Assembly (NCBI GenBank): GCA_009760855.2
Contig: WPIO01000056.1
Location: 124,001 to 188,000, forward strand
Source: Cristatella mucedo
Taxonomy: Eukaryota; Bryozoa; Phylactolaemata; Cristatellidae
Length of the DNA stretch: 64,000 bases
Direction: 5' to 3'
Made by a program: the position numbers and the translations under genes
Notes under the pieces: generated by a model
The model's database searches: none
What the model saw: only the letters and a program-made list of their open reading frames with translations
What the model was told of the DNA's origin: nothing
In this document: positions 49,300 through 63,375 of the stretch, piece by piece
How positions within the stretch are numbered: position 1 is the stretch's first letter
How the letters are laid out: each line of letters begins with the position of its first letter

Positions 49300-51390
49300 G
49301 CAACAGATACTGTCTCATGGGAACCAAGAGTCACCTCCAGCAAACAGTTTCCTGTCGCCGCCTGCCTCGTCCCGAAGCCAAGTTCAAGGTCTTGGTAGAA
49401 GCCGGTCCTTTGCACTGGCACGAGTCTATCGCCCGAGTCTAGGGAAGCTAACGAGGACTCTTGCAGCCTTCGACCCAGCGCTCCGTTAAGGCATTCTAGG
49501 GCATCGGGTCAGTCGGTCTACCAATCGCTCGCTCGCTCGCTCGGTCTCGGGACGCTGGCAATAAGAGCGTCTCTAGCAAGTACCCGTGGAACCAGGTGAG
49601 TACCTGTGGAACTTGGCCAGAGGCCGAGGTCTCGCTCGCGAGCCGGACGCACGAGGAGCACTCGACTCGGCCACTCGGCTCTTGCAGACCGATTAACGAG
49701 TTCTTTTCCAGCTCGGCTCGTTACTCAAAAATCTCCCTCCCTCGCCAGCGAGCGACAGCTGTCAAGTCGCTGCTCACGCGCGTCGATCCAAACGAGCCGC
49801 CGCCGCCAGTCGCCGCAGCGGTGAATTTCCACATACGCAAACCGCCGCCACGAAGCGATTACTGTAGTACTGTACCACTTTGCTGGCCTTGGCGGAATTT
49901 TAGCGCGAACAAGAGCTGTTCGGAGGCGGGCTAGAACTCCTTTGTCCTGAAGCAGTGAGCCAGAGAGGAGCGTCAGTGCGGTTAGAGAGCAAGAGCTTAA
50001 GAGCAAGCCAGGAAGCTCTGAGACCAGCGGTGGCGATTCGACTTCTAGAATTGGTCCGATACCCGCGGAAGCTGCTGATTGATGTTGGCTGGCCTGTCAA
50101 CCTCCGCCTTCACTCGGTCCAAGAAAGAATCGTCTGGAACACATTCACTTTTCAAGCTGGACAGAGGTGCCCTTCCAGTGGCCTACTGACGGTATTAATT
50201 CCTTGCTGTAATGGGCCGGGGTGTCGGGCCCAATACCACTAAGCTCTGGCCCCCATTGTCTCAGCTACGTATTTAAGAGTCGAGCGACACTCGCTCTTAG
50301 TGTCTTTTTGGTCTTCTGTCCGGCTCCGAGCTTCGACGCCGTCGGACTCGTTTCTCTGAAAACGAGGGAGGAGGGCGGGCTGTTTGCCGGCGATTGACGG
50401 AACAGGGCGAGACAGCGCTAGGAGGATTCGGTGGACTCCACTGAATACGGTCGTATCGCGCCCGAGCTGGCATTTTGTGTTTCATTTGTGTTTTGTGTGT
50501 GCGAGCTAGCACGTGGTCTCGGCATAGGGATTTGCCGGTGCGAGCTAGACGTAGTTGGCGTGTGTGGAGTATTCTTGCCGCACTGGTGGAAACCGAGTCC
50601 TAGTTCTCCGGTTAGGGTTTAGGCTCCGGTTTGGGCTCAGTGTGGAGAAGTATTCCCTCCGCAAGAGTGTTGGTGCAGTTGAGAACGTGCGAGGAGTGTT
50701 GAGATAAAAAACTGAGCTTGACGCGCAGCGACTTTGTGCGTTTGCGAATGAAGCTCAGTAAAATCCCCAGTTTGTGTGTCTCGCTTTCCAATTCACGCCG
50801 CGGACTCAAGACCCCCTTTAGTAACGGTAAGCAGGTCAGCGCCAGAAACGCTCGTTTCGTGGCGGCCAGCTTATGGCGCGTAGGCGCGCACCGAACGGCA
50901 CTAGGCGCTAGGCTACGCCGCCAGGTGAGCGGCAGGTCAAGCCTACTCCGCCGAGCCTTCGGGGTAACAGTACGCCTTCGCAAAGCCACGATGACAGAGC
51001 CGCGGCTTGTCTCGCTGCTTGAGGTGAGTTGTCCCTCGAACGCAGAGCGGTGGCGTGGTCAAGGTGGTCAAGGCCATCGGATTGCGGCTTTCGCAGCTCG
51101 AAGGAGACGGTGAAAATGACCTCGAGGAGTCGAGAGAGCATCGAAGAAAGTTCCAAAGACTACGTTTAGTCGCCTAGGCGACGCCTGCGTCAGCTCCGCA
51201 GGTTTCGCGCGCGTCGCCTCGTCGGCCTCCTCAAGTTGCTCTCGCGAATCCCTAATGGGAGTGCGGCTCCTTAGGAAGCCGCAAGTGTGATGTACAGAGC
51301 ACTTTGAAGGAGAAGCAAAATTCGGAAATGATCGGCAACTACGGCGATTCAACGGGCCTTCGCGCGACGCATATATATATATATATTATT
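49300..51390. other. Intergenic, no supported gene
   Basis: Mixed-composition DNA with open frames on several strands but none with a recognisable domain or consistent splice structure. A short CTEHFEG-like stretch near 51290 resembles a THAP zinc-finger tail but is isolated. Confidence 0.45.
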
Positions 51391-51540
51391 TATTTACAAC
51401 TCATTTGCATAGCGCCCCAAGAGAACTTAATCTCTATTCACGCGCTTCACACATGCCTCCGGGGCTCGAGCCCACGACCTCAGCCAGACCTTGATCCCGG
51501 GGCGAGCACCTTAACCGCTGGACCAAATCAGCTTGGCGCG
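51390..51540 (-). repeat. tRNA-derived SINE
   Basis: ATTTGCATAGCGCCCCAAGAG, GGGCTCGAGCCCACGACCTC and GCACCTTAACCGCTGGACC, antisense full-length copy; preceded by a short (TA)n. Confidence 0.75.
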
Positions 51541-51904
51541 TCCGCCGAGGCAGAAAATTCGCAACATTCGTGCGCAATAGTCGGCGCGACGAGTGAGCGA
51601 CGCTTTACGTCAATTTGGGCGAAGCGTGCGAGCAAAGGGTCGACCCTTGGCCGCCGCTCCCCGCCACTGCCGGATGCTCTCGCGTATTCGTTCATGCCAG
51701 GTCAGACTTGGCGAGCGCGGGCTTCGTGCAGCTGCGAGAATTTCGCTATTGATTGTACGCTACAGTAGAGCGCGTCTCAGTCCGACTCAGTCGCCCCTCA
51801 GCCATTAGATCTGCGAGGGCCAATTCCACCGATTCCACGGCTTCCGCACGTGTCCCTCGTGGCTCCGACGCTGTCGCGCTGAGAAGGACAGCGGCGGCCA
51901 CCCA

Positions 51905-52085
51905 CGTCGCCACCGCCCACACAGCCCACCGCCCACAAAGCCCACCGCCCATGAAGCTCACCGCCCACGAAGCCCACCGCCCACGAAGCCCACCGCCCAC
52001 GAAGCTCACCGCCCACGAAGCTCACCGCCCGCGAAGCCCACCGCCCACGAAGCCCACCGCCCACGAAGCCCACCGCCCACGCCAC
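51905..52085 (+). repeat. 16-bp minisatellite
   Basis: About eleven copies of CCCACCGCCCACGAAG with single-base variants (CTCACC, GCGAAG). Confidence 0.9.
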
Positions 52086-53120
52086 AGTCGCGAAGTAGCG
52101 CCGAGGCCAACGCGGCACAAATGCGATTAAATTAAGCAGGATTAAAGACTGCGCGGCGGCGGCGGCACGGATGAACGGGCTATTCCTCATCGCTTGGCGA
52201 GTGCGAATTTTTTCCGTGTCTTTAGACTGCAAATTTTCCTGTTAATGAGTTCGGGTTACACTTGTGCGTCGTTTAAGGAATTGCATGCTTTCTTGAGAGG
52301 GCGAAGGAGCGATCGGCGAGAATTGCAATGACGTGACACTGTCGCATGAGATGATTGTCGCATTGTCGCATGAGCGCAGAGCCGTCTGTTGACAGTTAAA
52401 ACAGCTGGAAGATGTAATGCGAAGACGACTTACACCCTGTACATAAGCTGAGATTCGTGGGTCAAGGCCATGCGCTCGTCTCACGCACGCGAGTGAGCAG
52501 CGACCCACACGCACCGCCGGCGGCACAAGGGTGGGAGGGACCTGCCTCCTCCACCTCCCGTAGGACCTATACCGAAGGGGCGTGGTCGGGCAGTTTGGCC
52601 ACAGGCCGACGACGCCTACGCATTCAGCCTTACTTCAATTGGCTGTCCCGTGCACAGTCAAGCGCCCCAGGTCCCCCTTACCTTGGCTTAATTCTGTCTG
52701 CGCCTACGCGTCTCGCACCCCCCCCCAGCTGCTGCCAATGAGCTGCAAAGCCTTGCGGCGTGCAGAGGCGCCCGAGCGGAGGCGCCGTCAACGGAGATGC
52801 GACATTCGGTGCGTCACATCCGATGCGTACTCGCCGGTCGGTAGTGTAACAGCGGCTGGACGACACCTCATGCGAGGAGGACATCGCGCGCGAGTTATTC
52901 TTTTGGCAGGTTAAGTCGAGAACAACGGCGGATATATACCTTGAGAAAGAGATAAAATAGACTAGCCCGTGATCGTTGAGCGCTTCGCGACCGTCCGCGA
53001 TGAAAGAATGCAAAGCACTCGTAGCTGGGCAGTGAGGAAACCTCTGAAAATGCAGCGAACAATCGGATACCCTCAAGCGAAGCTGTCGATTGCTACATTT
53101 AGACGCTCTGCTCTCTTCGG
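52086..53120. other. Intergenic, no supported gene
   Basis: No repeat family or gene is recognised. Confidence 0.4.
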
Positions 53121-53129
53121 GTGTTACAG

Positions 53130-53330
53130 AAATATGTTAATATCCATAGTACTACCGTAGAATGCCTTTTCGGAATCAAATCGTTTGGGCATACCTCGAC
53201 CGAATCTCAAATTCTTTCGGAGATCGTGCCTTTAGTTCGTATGCTTCCCAAAGCTGGGAACTCACTTCCGACTGACGTCGCAACGTCCCATGGCTTGATG
53301 GCGTTTAAAAAGAAGCATCCGGCGGGAGCC
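53130..53330 (+). repeat. LINE family II reverse-transcriptase tail remnant
   Basis: Frames contain FGDRAFSSYASQSWE-like residues and a DGV-KEA(S) tail corresponding to the C-terminus of the copy at 54640; frameshifted. Confidence 0.5.
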
Positions 53331-53897
53331 GCCGGAAATTTCCGAAGAGGGCATCGCGGTCCGAAAATACAAGATGGTCAGTCAATCAGCGGTCTTGAAC
53401 GGCGTCAGACGATAGCCAAACCAGATTCTCTGTGGCAGACGGTCACGAAAATAGCGCGCGGCGGAATCTCCAGCGAGCAGGACGTTAGCACGAGAGTGCG
53501 GGTGCACGCACTATTAGCAACTACACGCGATTCGGCGAGATCCGGCCCGAGATTCGGCTCAGAGATCCGGTCCAAGATTCGGCGCGGAAATCCGGTGCGG
53601 TTTCTCGCCGGACGAGCCTACTCGTTCGCGTCGCTGCAGCGGCTGCGCTCCGGCGCTCCGACGGCCGACGCCGGGCGCCAGAGCGAGGCCGAAGCTCCGT
53701 GACGGCCGGCAGGGGGGACGGAGGGCCGGACGAGCTTCGCCAGCTGCGTTCGTGAGCAGCAGCCGATGAGCTGCCGCCTGATTACGCTTGCGCTTTTGCG
53801 GATTGGCACGCTTGCGATTAAGCGCTTTCCTGCGCCGTCGCGGTTGCTAGATTACGCGATTACTAGATTCCTCGACGGGCGGCGCCGCCGTCGCCTC

Positions 53898-53899
<2 letters not shown>

Positions 53900-53986
<87 letters not shown>
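53900..53986 (+). repeat. (CT)n microsatellite
   Basis: About 43 CT units. Confidence 0.95.
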
Positions 53987-53987
<1 letters not shown>

Positions 53988-54639
53988 AGGCGCTCTTACA
54001 AGAGAGGGAGCACAAAAGTCGCCGCTCGCAGTTACTCGCACTTAATCGTCGCGCTCTGTCGGCCGAGCAAGCGGCTTTTCACAGCCGCGCGCGAGGCTGG
54101 CGCCGTTGTCTAAGCGTAGCGTCTAAGCTCGTGCCTGACGAGGTAAGGCGAGACGCCGCAGTAGCTGACGTCCGCAAGAGAGTGCCCCCTGGCGGCTGCG
54201 GCTTCGGCTGCTGATGAGCTGCTCGAACGCAGCGGAGCGCTCGACGAGCGCTTTGACGCGACGTTTGACGTTTGAGCGCGCCGTGCGCCGTGCCAAAACC
54301 CGCTGCGACCGCGCAGCGCTGGGAGGCGGCGGCGGCCAGGACTTCCGCTCGAAGCGAGAGCCGCGCCAGCTGCGTCGTGCGCCCGCAGCGCCAATGGCGG
54401 AGCCAAGGAAGGGGCCGAAGGGACGGCTGCCCTCTGCCCTCTAGAGCATTCGAGGGCATTCATCCTGGGCCGCTCTGTAGATCTATGAACCGACCGTCGC
54501 CGACGACGAAATTATGTCCCACTGCGATCCAATGCGATCCCTACTAAGGAGGAAGGATGCTTGAGCTTGATTAGCGCTCGACGAGCGACTGCGGCGTGCG
54601 CCACGAATGAACTGTACAGTGCGCGCTAATAACTTTCTA

Positions 54640-55128
54640 TTCCTTGTTGCACTCGCCCCCTACATAACAATTTTGCTAACCCTGCCCTCCAGTATACAAT
54701 TTTGCAGGTCTTGCCTCCCCCAGGGGAAAAATCCGGCCGCGTTATTGCGTATGTCCTTTGGAGACCGTGCATTTAGTTCGTATGCTCCTAAAGTCTGGGA
54801 CTCGCTCCCGACTTGCGTCAGAACATCCCCTGACTTGACCATATTTAAAAAGAACTTAAAAACACCTATTTAGGACAGAATTTAGTGGGTCCCTTTGATT
54901 CGTCCCTCATGTGCTTATGCGTGCTGACACTGTGTATACTGCCACTAACCACACTTGCATGCTGACCCTGTGCATGTCACCCCTAACCACGTTATTCATG
55001 TTGTTTATCAAGCATGATATTTCTCACCATTCCATTGCATTTCCCTTTACAGCAAATGTAACGCGCCTAGAAAGAGATTGAGTTCTCTGAGGGCACTTTA
55101 TCAAGTGCATTATTATTACTATTATTCA
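54640..55128 (+). mobile_element. LINE family II 3' end
   Basis: Encodes MSFGDRAFSSYAPKVWDSLP and TSPDLTIFKKNLKT, the typical last residues of CR1/L2-like ORF2, then a 3' UTR ending GCGCCTAGAAAGAGATTGAG...TTTATCAAGTGC and (ATT)n. This links the orphan (ATT)n tails elsewhere in the window to this LINE. Confidence 0.8.
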
Positions 55129-57008
55129 CCGTGACAATGAGTCACCGACCGTCGCCGACCTCGCTAAAACTGACTGACCCAGTCAGGCTTTTCATTTGTA
55201 ACTTCTCCACTGAGAAATAATCTCCGCCGCGTTTATATGCGTAATAAGTAACAGCAATATAGTATTCTAGTACTGTAGTACTATAGTACTTTTGTACTAG
55301 TATAGTACTATAGTAATATATTATAGTTTAGTGGTCATATGTATTTATAGTATTGCCGATGGTGCTATAAATTTCGCAAAGGGCAAATATAAATAAATAT
55401 ATACATATACATATGTATACAATATAATGCAATAAATGTCGCAAAGGATGTTAGCGTTTCGGCGGCGTCAGCGACTCGCGCTTACGGACGGGACGGTCCG
55501 ACTCGCAAGCGGACGTCTTAGACTTCTTACACGTCTTACATGTCTTAAACTTCTTAATTATCTAGGTTGATTACTTACTTATGGAATCAGCCCTGTGGTA
55601 AAGCTCGCCGCACGTCCGACCGGGCGCTGCTCCGCGAGAGAGCGTAGCGGCGTCCGCGAAGATTCGAAGAAGTACATAATAAACTACGCTGTTGCATAAT
55701 GCGGACTCGAGGCTGACGAGTGCTCGTCAAGGTCAAGGCTCAAACGACGAATGAGTCGTGCGATCTCTCAAAGGTCCGCTTCGATCGGGGGACGAGCGGC
55801 TGCTGGAGCGGACGATGTGCCGCCGGCGGGTGCGGCCGCAGCAGCTGCGGCGGACGACTCGCTGCGCTTTGCTGAGAGAAGGGGCCTCGGGAGATGGGGC
55901 GGATGGAACCGGGAGGCGGAAGCTATTCTAGAAGGTTCTCGCCGGCCAGTTTTTGCCAGACCAGAGGCTCCAGTTGCTGTGCGTACATTCGCAAAGCAGC
56001 AGGACGGAGGCGGAACCTCAAAGGACGCCCCGCCCCGCCCCGCCCCCTAGCAGACACCTGCGCAGACCTCGGTCCGCCCCGACTGGGCTTCGGCAGAAGG
56101 CTGCAAACGAGAACGAGGCTGACTGAACGGTAACGCGCCTACGCCTACGGCGGGTGCTTGAAGCGTAGAGAAATCGCTCGCTCTGCTGACCGGACTTGCT
56201 GCTGCTGCCTGCTGCTAGAGCAGTGGAGATGACTAGAAGATTTCAGAGCCAGCAGCGTCGCATTCAGAGCAAGCGCAGCAGACCAGCAACTAACTGGGCG
56301 CGCACGGGCCGGCACCAAGCGGCGCCGGATCGCCCGCTAGCAGCGCCAGCCCTCCGTCGCGAGGCGACTCGAGCGACGGCGGCTGCGCGGCGGCAGCCTG
56401 CAGTACTCGCTCTTCACCACTCGGCTAGCCGATTTGAGTCGTGCCGCAGGCTGCCACGCTTTTTCGCAGGCTGCAAGGTGAAGGATGACAGTCGGTTCTG
56501 CCGGTTCCGCCGATTGTCCTGTTTAAGCGTTCGATTCGGTCGCGCGCGCCGCCGCCCCCCCCCCCGTTTCCTTTTAGCCCGTTGGCGGTTCCATTTCAAT
56601 GCCAGCCATTCTTGACGATCGGTAAGCCTTAGTTCATACGTGCGCTGAAATAAATACATGTCCGTCCGGCGGCGCAATAAATTCTCGTGGGCAGCACGAT
56701 TAGTTAGTTGACGTACGCGGCGCAATGCCGGCGGCGGCGGCGCATCACGCATGCGAGCGCATCGTTACCAACGCTCGCTGTGCGGCTTCCGCGTCCGGTC
56801 GGAGCTAAATCGCGAACGCAGCACTCGTAACGCGCTGCCAGTCTCGGCCGACGCGAAGCGAATACCGGCGAGGGCGCCTGGACCTTGCAGGTCACATGAC
56901 TAGCGCGACTCGCAGGTGCTGCTGCATCGCAGTGAGCGCCGCACAGGTAGCAGCCGACCGACCGACAGCAGCAGCAGCGGAGCGCGGCCGTAGTGACGAA
57001 TGCAAGCT
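55129..57008. other. Intergenic, no supported gene
   Basis: Contains a TAGTACTATAGTACT-type imperfect palindromic tract at 55255-55330 and GC-rich stretches with composition-driven open frames. No gene supported. Confidence 0.4.

Positions 57009-57079
<71 letters not shown>
57009..57079. repeat. (TA)n microsatellite
   Basis: About 35 TA units. Confidence 0.95.
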
Positions 57080-57080
<1 letters not shown>

Positions 57081-58604
57081 CAAGTCTACATCCGGGCGAT
57101 CTGGACGAGTCCATTCGACAGCGACGTAGGGTTACAGGCTCTCAGTCACGTGCTTTACTGGCCGCCGCGCGCACCAACAGCTCCGCGGCCTCCTGTGCTC
57201 AAATCGGCTCAAATGCCAATGCCAAACGCTGGAAGCGTAGCTGCCTGTCAAACGCACGTGGTTTGACTTGTATGCGGCCTTGACCGTAGACTGTCACCAA
57301 ATTGGCTTCTAGTCGTTATAATTCATGAACTGTGAATAACGAATATCGTTTGTAATCTCGCTAGTTAGCGCTACGTGCCGTTTCAACGCTCGCGCACCTT
57401 TCATCCTCGCGATCCGTGCTCGATACGTCGCGTACGTCATCGTTATCCTCGGTCAATGTTCCTCTTACAGCGAGTTTTAAAGTGCCAAGATATACATCTA
57501 GTTTCCTTATATAGCTATAAAAATAAAATAAATATTATTATTATTACCATCGTTATAAGTTATAGCAATCGACCTGAGTATATATATACTGCGGCTGCTG
57601 GTTTGCAGAAATGGGTCGCTCAGAAGGAGAGCTAGTGCGTAGTGCATAGCGCATAGTGCGCAGTGCTAGGGCCGGAGCGACAGCTCGCGTGCGACGCACT
57701 GTCTGCATCGCACTGTCTGCATCGCTGCTGTACGCATTCAAACGACGCGTTCGGCTACTGGGAGAAAGAGGGCAAGGTCATTCGCAAGTCGACGCGTACA
57801 ATTTTAGCCCAAGAACGGGGTGCCCTCTGCGGATATCGGTCGACGGTGCATCCGCAAGTTCCCGCGCGGGGGGGGGTACGGTACATGCAGCGGGTGCGAT
57901 TGAAAGAAAGACTTGCGGCCGAAGGAGGCGCTGCCGCCGCAGTCACGCCGCACACGGTCCGGCGGCGTCGGAACGCGAGCGCCGCAGATGGGAGCGCTCG
58001 ACCTCGGCCGAATGCCGCGAGCCGAGCGGCGCGCAGGCGAAGGCCGCGCCGCCGAACTCGGCGACGCGCCGCCGAACTCGGCGACCGGCGGCGGCCTCGC
58101 GCGGCGGCCGCGAGCCCAAGCTGCGCTGCTGCTGCAGCCGCCGCTGCGGCGTCGTCTCCTAGGCAGGTAGCCGGGCGGGCGGGGGCGTCTTTGGCAGCCA
58201 AGCGCGGGCGGAGCGGCCGAGGAAACGGCAGCGGTGGAAACGAGGCCGTGCCTGACACTCGCCGCGACGCGACGACGATCGCGGCCGCAATCTCGCCGGG
58301 CATTCCTGCGCGGACGCACGCGCCGAGCGGAGACGTCGCGATGCTCGCGAGCGGAGCGGAGGATAAGGAGCGGAGCGGAGCGGAGCGCGGCCGCGATTGA
58401 CGGCGGACTGACCGCCGCCGAGGCTTCGGCGCTGCTGCATCGTCCGGTTCGGGCCGAGAGGCGAATTCGCGAGCCGAGCGAGCGAGCAGCCCCATTGGCT
58501 GCTACCCCATTGGCTGCTACTCCATTGGCTGCTACTCTTCTTACACACTTCTGAGATGGACCGCGAGAGCGACGCCTATTGAGCGGGCTACAATTGTACG
58601 GCGG
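57080..58604. other. Intergenic, GC-rich, no supported gene
   Basis: Arg/Ala-rich open frames on both strands at 57650-58700 mirror each other and reflect CpG-rich composition. The CCAAT-type trio (58491-58535) is the only regulatory-looking feature. Confidence 0.45.
58491..58535 (-). promoter_or_regulatory. Three tandem CCAAT-box units
   Basis: CCATTGGCTGCTACC/T repeats three times at 15-bp spacing; on the minus strand each contains AGCCAATGG, a good CCAAT/NF-Y site. It may be a promoter element or simply a short tandem repeat. Confidence 0.4.
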
Positions 58605-58710
58605 CCGCTCTCTCTCTCTCTCTCGCTTTCTCTCTCTCTCTATACCCGTCTCTCTCACTCCCTCTTCTCTCTCTCCTCTGCACTCTCTCTCTCTCACTCA
58701 CTCCGTCTGT
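58605..58710 (+). repeat. CT-rich simple repeat
   Basis: Imperfect CT repeats with CACT interruptions. Confidence 0.85.
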
Positions 58711-59304
58711 CTGCACCTCGCACTTCATTTAACCTCACCCGAGCGGTCGCAGTTCGGGTGGCGCTGTTTATATAGGCCATTCAGGCTACTGAGCGAATGG
58801 TTGAATGGGCCCGCCTGGATGATTCGTTGGTCGCTGCCAGCTGCTGCCGCAGACGCATTGTCAGCGGTCGAATGCTCCGGCGGCTGCACGCGCTCTCGCT
58901 GACGTCGCTGAGTGAATGAGGCTCCGCCGGGACTCAAGGCGACGTGGAACAAAACGGGCTGCGAACGGTGGTAGGAGCTGCGCTCGGCATAGTTCGGTCA
59001 ACAGTTTATTTAAAAACAGGGGCGTCGGCCTGTCGAATCACGACTGGCCAACGCCCCACCGCCGCCCGGTACGTCGGTTCTGGGTCACAAGCCCGATCAA
59101 ACGTAGACGCCTCCCGCGCCGCGGGCGAACGGAAATTAAATAGCAGAGCGGAAGTCACGCCAACGGCCGCTTCCGCAGTCTCGGTGTGAGTGCAACGCGG
59201 CTCTGTCGCCGAGGAAACTGCACCGACTCGCCGGGTCGGCTGCGAACAGGCCACGTGACGTGTCGACCACCGCGAAGCTCTCGGTCCGCTGTGTCGGCGC
59301 CAAT

Positions 59305-60826
<1,522 letters not shown>

Positions 60827-61719
60827 CTGGAGCGGAAGCGGAGATAACTCTGAGAGCAGCGGAGATAACTCTGAGAGCGGAGAGAACTCGCTCGTCTTCG
60901 CGAGGATCAATCGCGGGAGCTGTAGCCCCGAGTTTTCGTCGCGCGACAGCAAAAATCGAGGCTTCGCGCGACGACTTCTTCGCCCACGACCGCGAGCGAA
61001 CGCTCAACGCCTCTCGCGAGGCATTGATGCGATCAGCATTGGACGTCGATGGCGACGACGACTGCGGCGCCAACGGACGGCCGATGCGTCTCGAAGCGCC
61101 GTCCGTTGGCGCTAAGTCGCCCGTGAAGGCTGCATCAGCGGACCACGCACGCACGCACGCACGCACGCACGCGACAACGCTGTCGCAGCGGCGGCCGCCG
61201 GACGGCTCGGCGGAGCGGAGCGGCCGCTCCGCTCCGCCGCTGCTTCCCTCGGGCAAGCGCCGGGGGGGGCGCGAGTTACCTGGTCAACGTCGGAAAAGAG
61301 CTTTCCCATCGCCGAAGCTGGCTGCCTAGTTTGGTATAAATTAAAAACCCACGCCGCTCCCAGTCGCAGCTGCGCCGCCGGCTACTACGCTGCCGCTCAA
61401 TGACCACCTAGGGTCGCGGCGCTCTGTATTTAAAGAGAGAGAAGTATGACGTAAGCCGAACGACAGCGGCAGGTTGATGGCTGCCGGTCGGAGACGGCGG
61501 CCCGCCCCGTCGCTGCCCATTGGTTTCTCGGAAGACAAGGAGAGAGAGAGAGGGGGCGTGGGCGGACCGGAGGCAGAGCGAGCGTCGAACGCCGAGCCGC
61601 AGCCGCGCCCCTCAGCACCCGGGGCAGCTGTGCCTTTGCAGCGACCGCGCCAGCTGCTCGCGCGGCTGTTAGCGCCACAGGGCGGCGAAAAAAGTCGACC
61701 TCGCTCTCTCCTCTCTGTA

Positions 61720-61754
61720 TGTCTATATATATACATATACATATATATATATAT

Positions 61755-61789
<35 letters not shown>

Positions 61790-61800
61790 CTCTCTCTCTG

Positions 61801-61833
<33 letters not shown>

Positions 61834-61925
61834 GTGTCTCTCTGTCTCTGTCTCTCTCTCTCTCTCTGTGTCTCTCTGTCTCTGTCTCTGTCTCTCTGTC
61901 TCTGTCTCTCTGTCTCTCTCTCTCG

Positions 61926-61957
<32 letters not shown>

Positions 61958-61958
61958 G
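61720..61958 (+). repeat. (TA)n followed by (CT)n/(CTGT)n
   Basis: 61726-61788 is TA-rich; 61789-61958 is CT with frequent TG substitutions. Confidence 0.95.
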
Positions 61959-62764
61959 TGGGGGAGGGGGTGCCTAGCCCTTCCTCCACAAGCCGGCCAT
62001 ACCGCCAGCGGCACCCGACACGCCCGATCGCTAGCCCACGCGGCAGCTGCCCAGGTCTCGCGTATGACGTTGCTATCTCGGCGGGCGCCCGTGAAGGCTG
62101 GGAAAAATCGCGAGATGGCGAGCGAAGCGCGGCGACGGTGGCGCCGGAAGTGGCACCGCGGCCTGCGAGGCGGATTCGTCGGAGTAGCAGAAGGCGCTAG
62201 AAAGTCGACGACGAAGAGGAAATGCATGCCGACCAATAAAGTAACGTAAGGAAGCGCTCGCCGTGAGCCCCTCCCTCCCGGCAGCCGAACGTTGAGGCCC
62301 CCGATGCGTGCGATGCGCGAGCTCGCGGGCTACACCGCGGCCGGCGACGAGACGAACTCGCATGATTGCTCGCCCACGCACCGGCTCCTCTCCCACCCCA
62401 CCCCCGCGAGCCCACGTGTCCAACCTGTGACCTGCAGGGCGACCGGAACTCGGTTTCGCAGCCGCTGCCGCAGCCTTCGCCGCCGGTGCAGGCTCAGGGC
62501 AGCAGCAGCAGAGGAAGCTGGGCCTGGCGTAGGGCGTGGCCCGCTGCTCCGGGCCTGGACGACGGCGACCGGCGGCGGTGCGAACGGCTGACAAAACCCT
62601 CATAAGAATCCGGCGGCGGCAAGGCGCCATCCGCTGGCAAAGGCGTAACGCGCCCCTAGCGCCAAACGTGGGCCGTCAGCCGCGACGAGCGGTCTCGCGA
62701 AATAGGCCGATAGGTGTCGCTTCGAGCCGGCGCGGGCGACCCCTACGCGACAGGCGAGCGTGGA

Positions 62765-62866
62765 GGAATAATAACAATAATAAAAATAATAATAATAAAT
62801 TTGATATAGCGCTCTCAGAAAACTCAAATCTCTTTCTAGGCCCCTTTTACATTTGCTGCAAAGGAA
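62765..62866 (-). repeat. LINE family II 3' tail
   Basis: AATAATAAT tract followed by GATATAGCGCTCTCAGAAAAC...TAGGCCCCTTTTACATTTGC; antisense copy. Confidence 0.7.
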
Positions 62867-63214
62867 GCATTCTATAGAATGCTAAGAAACCGACGCGCTG
62901 GCTTCGCTCCGCCATGGCGGTTTTTCTCGCTGCTGCCCCCCCCCCACGGTCGCGGCCTGCCGCCCCCCCCGGCCGCCGGCGGCGTCCTTCGGTGCGCTGG
63001 AGCGAGCAGACGAGTGCGACGTCAGCGACCAGGCGCGTGCTTAAGAAAACAGGCGAAAACGAAATATCGCAGAGCTGGGAACTCGGGACGTTTTGTGGGA
63101 ACATGGCAGCCGGCTCGTGCGGCGAGCGGTTGCCGCCGGCTGCACGACCGCAGTGCACGAATGACACTGACGTCACGCCGAGTGCGACTGGGCAGCAGCG
63201 GCGCGGCTACCGCT

Positions 63215-63375
<161 letters not shown>

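Noticed and set aside
51060-51360. THAP-domain transposase remnant
   Set aside because: A CTEHFEG-like string is present, but the upstream Cys pair and Trp of a THAP domain could not be found.
61280-61330. Short minus-strand exon candidate (MGKLFSDVDQ followed by GTAACT)
   Set aside because: Too short and without similarity to the M18 family; acceptor not convincing.
62290-62420. Possible upstream DNPEP exon on the minus strand
   Set aside because: A short EFVSSP-like stretch recalls the family's EFIFSPRLDN motif, but the frame stops and the RLDN residues are absent.
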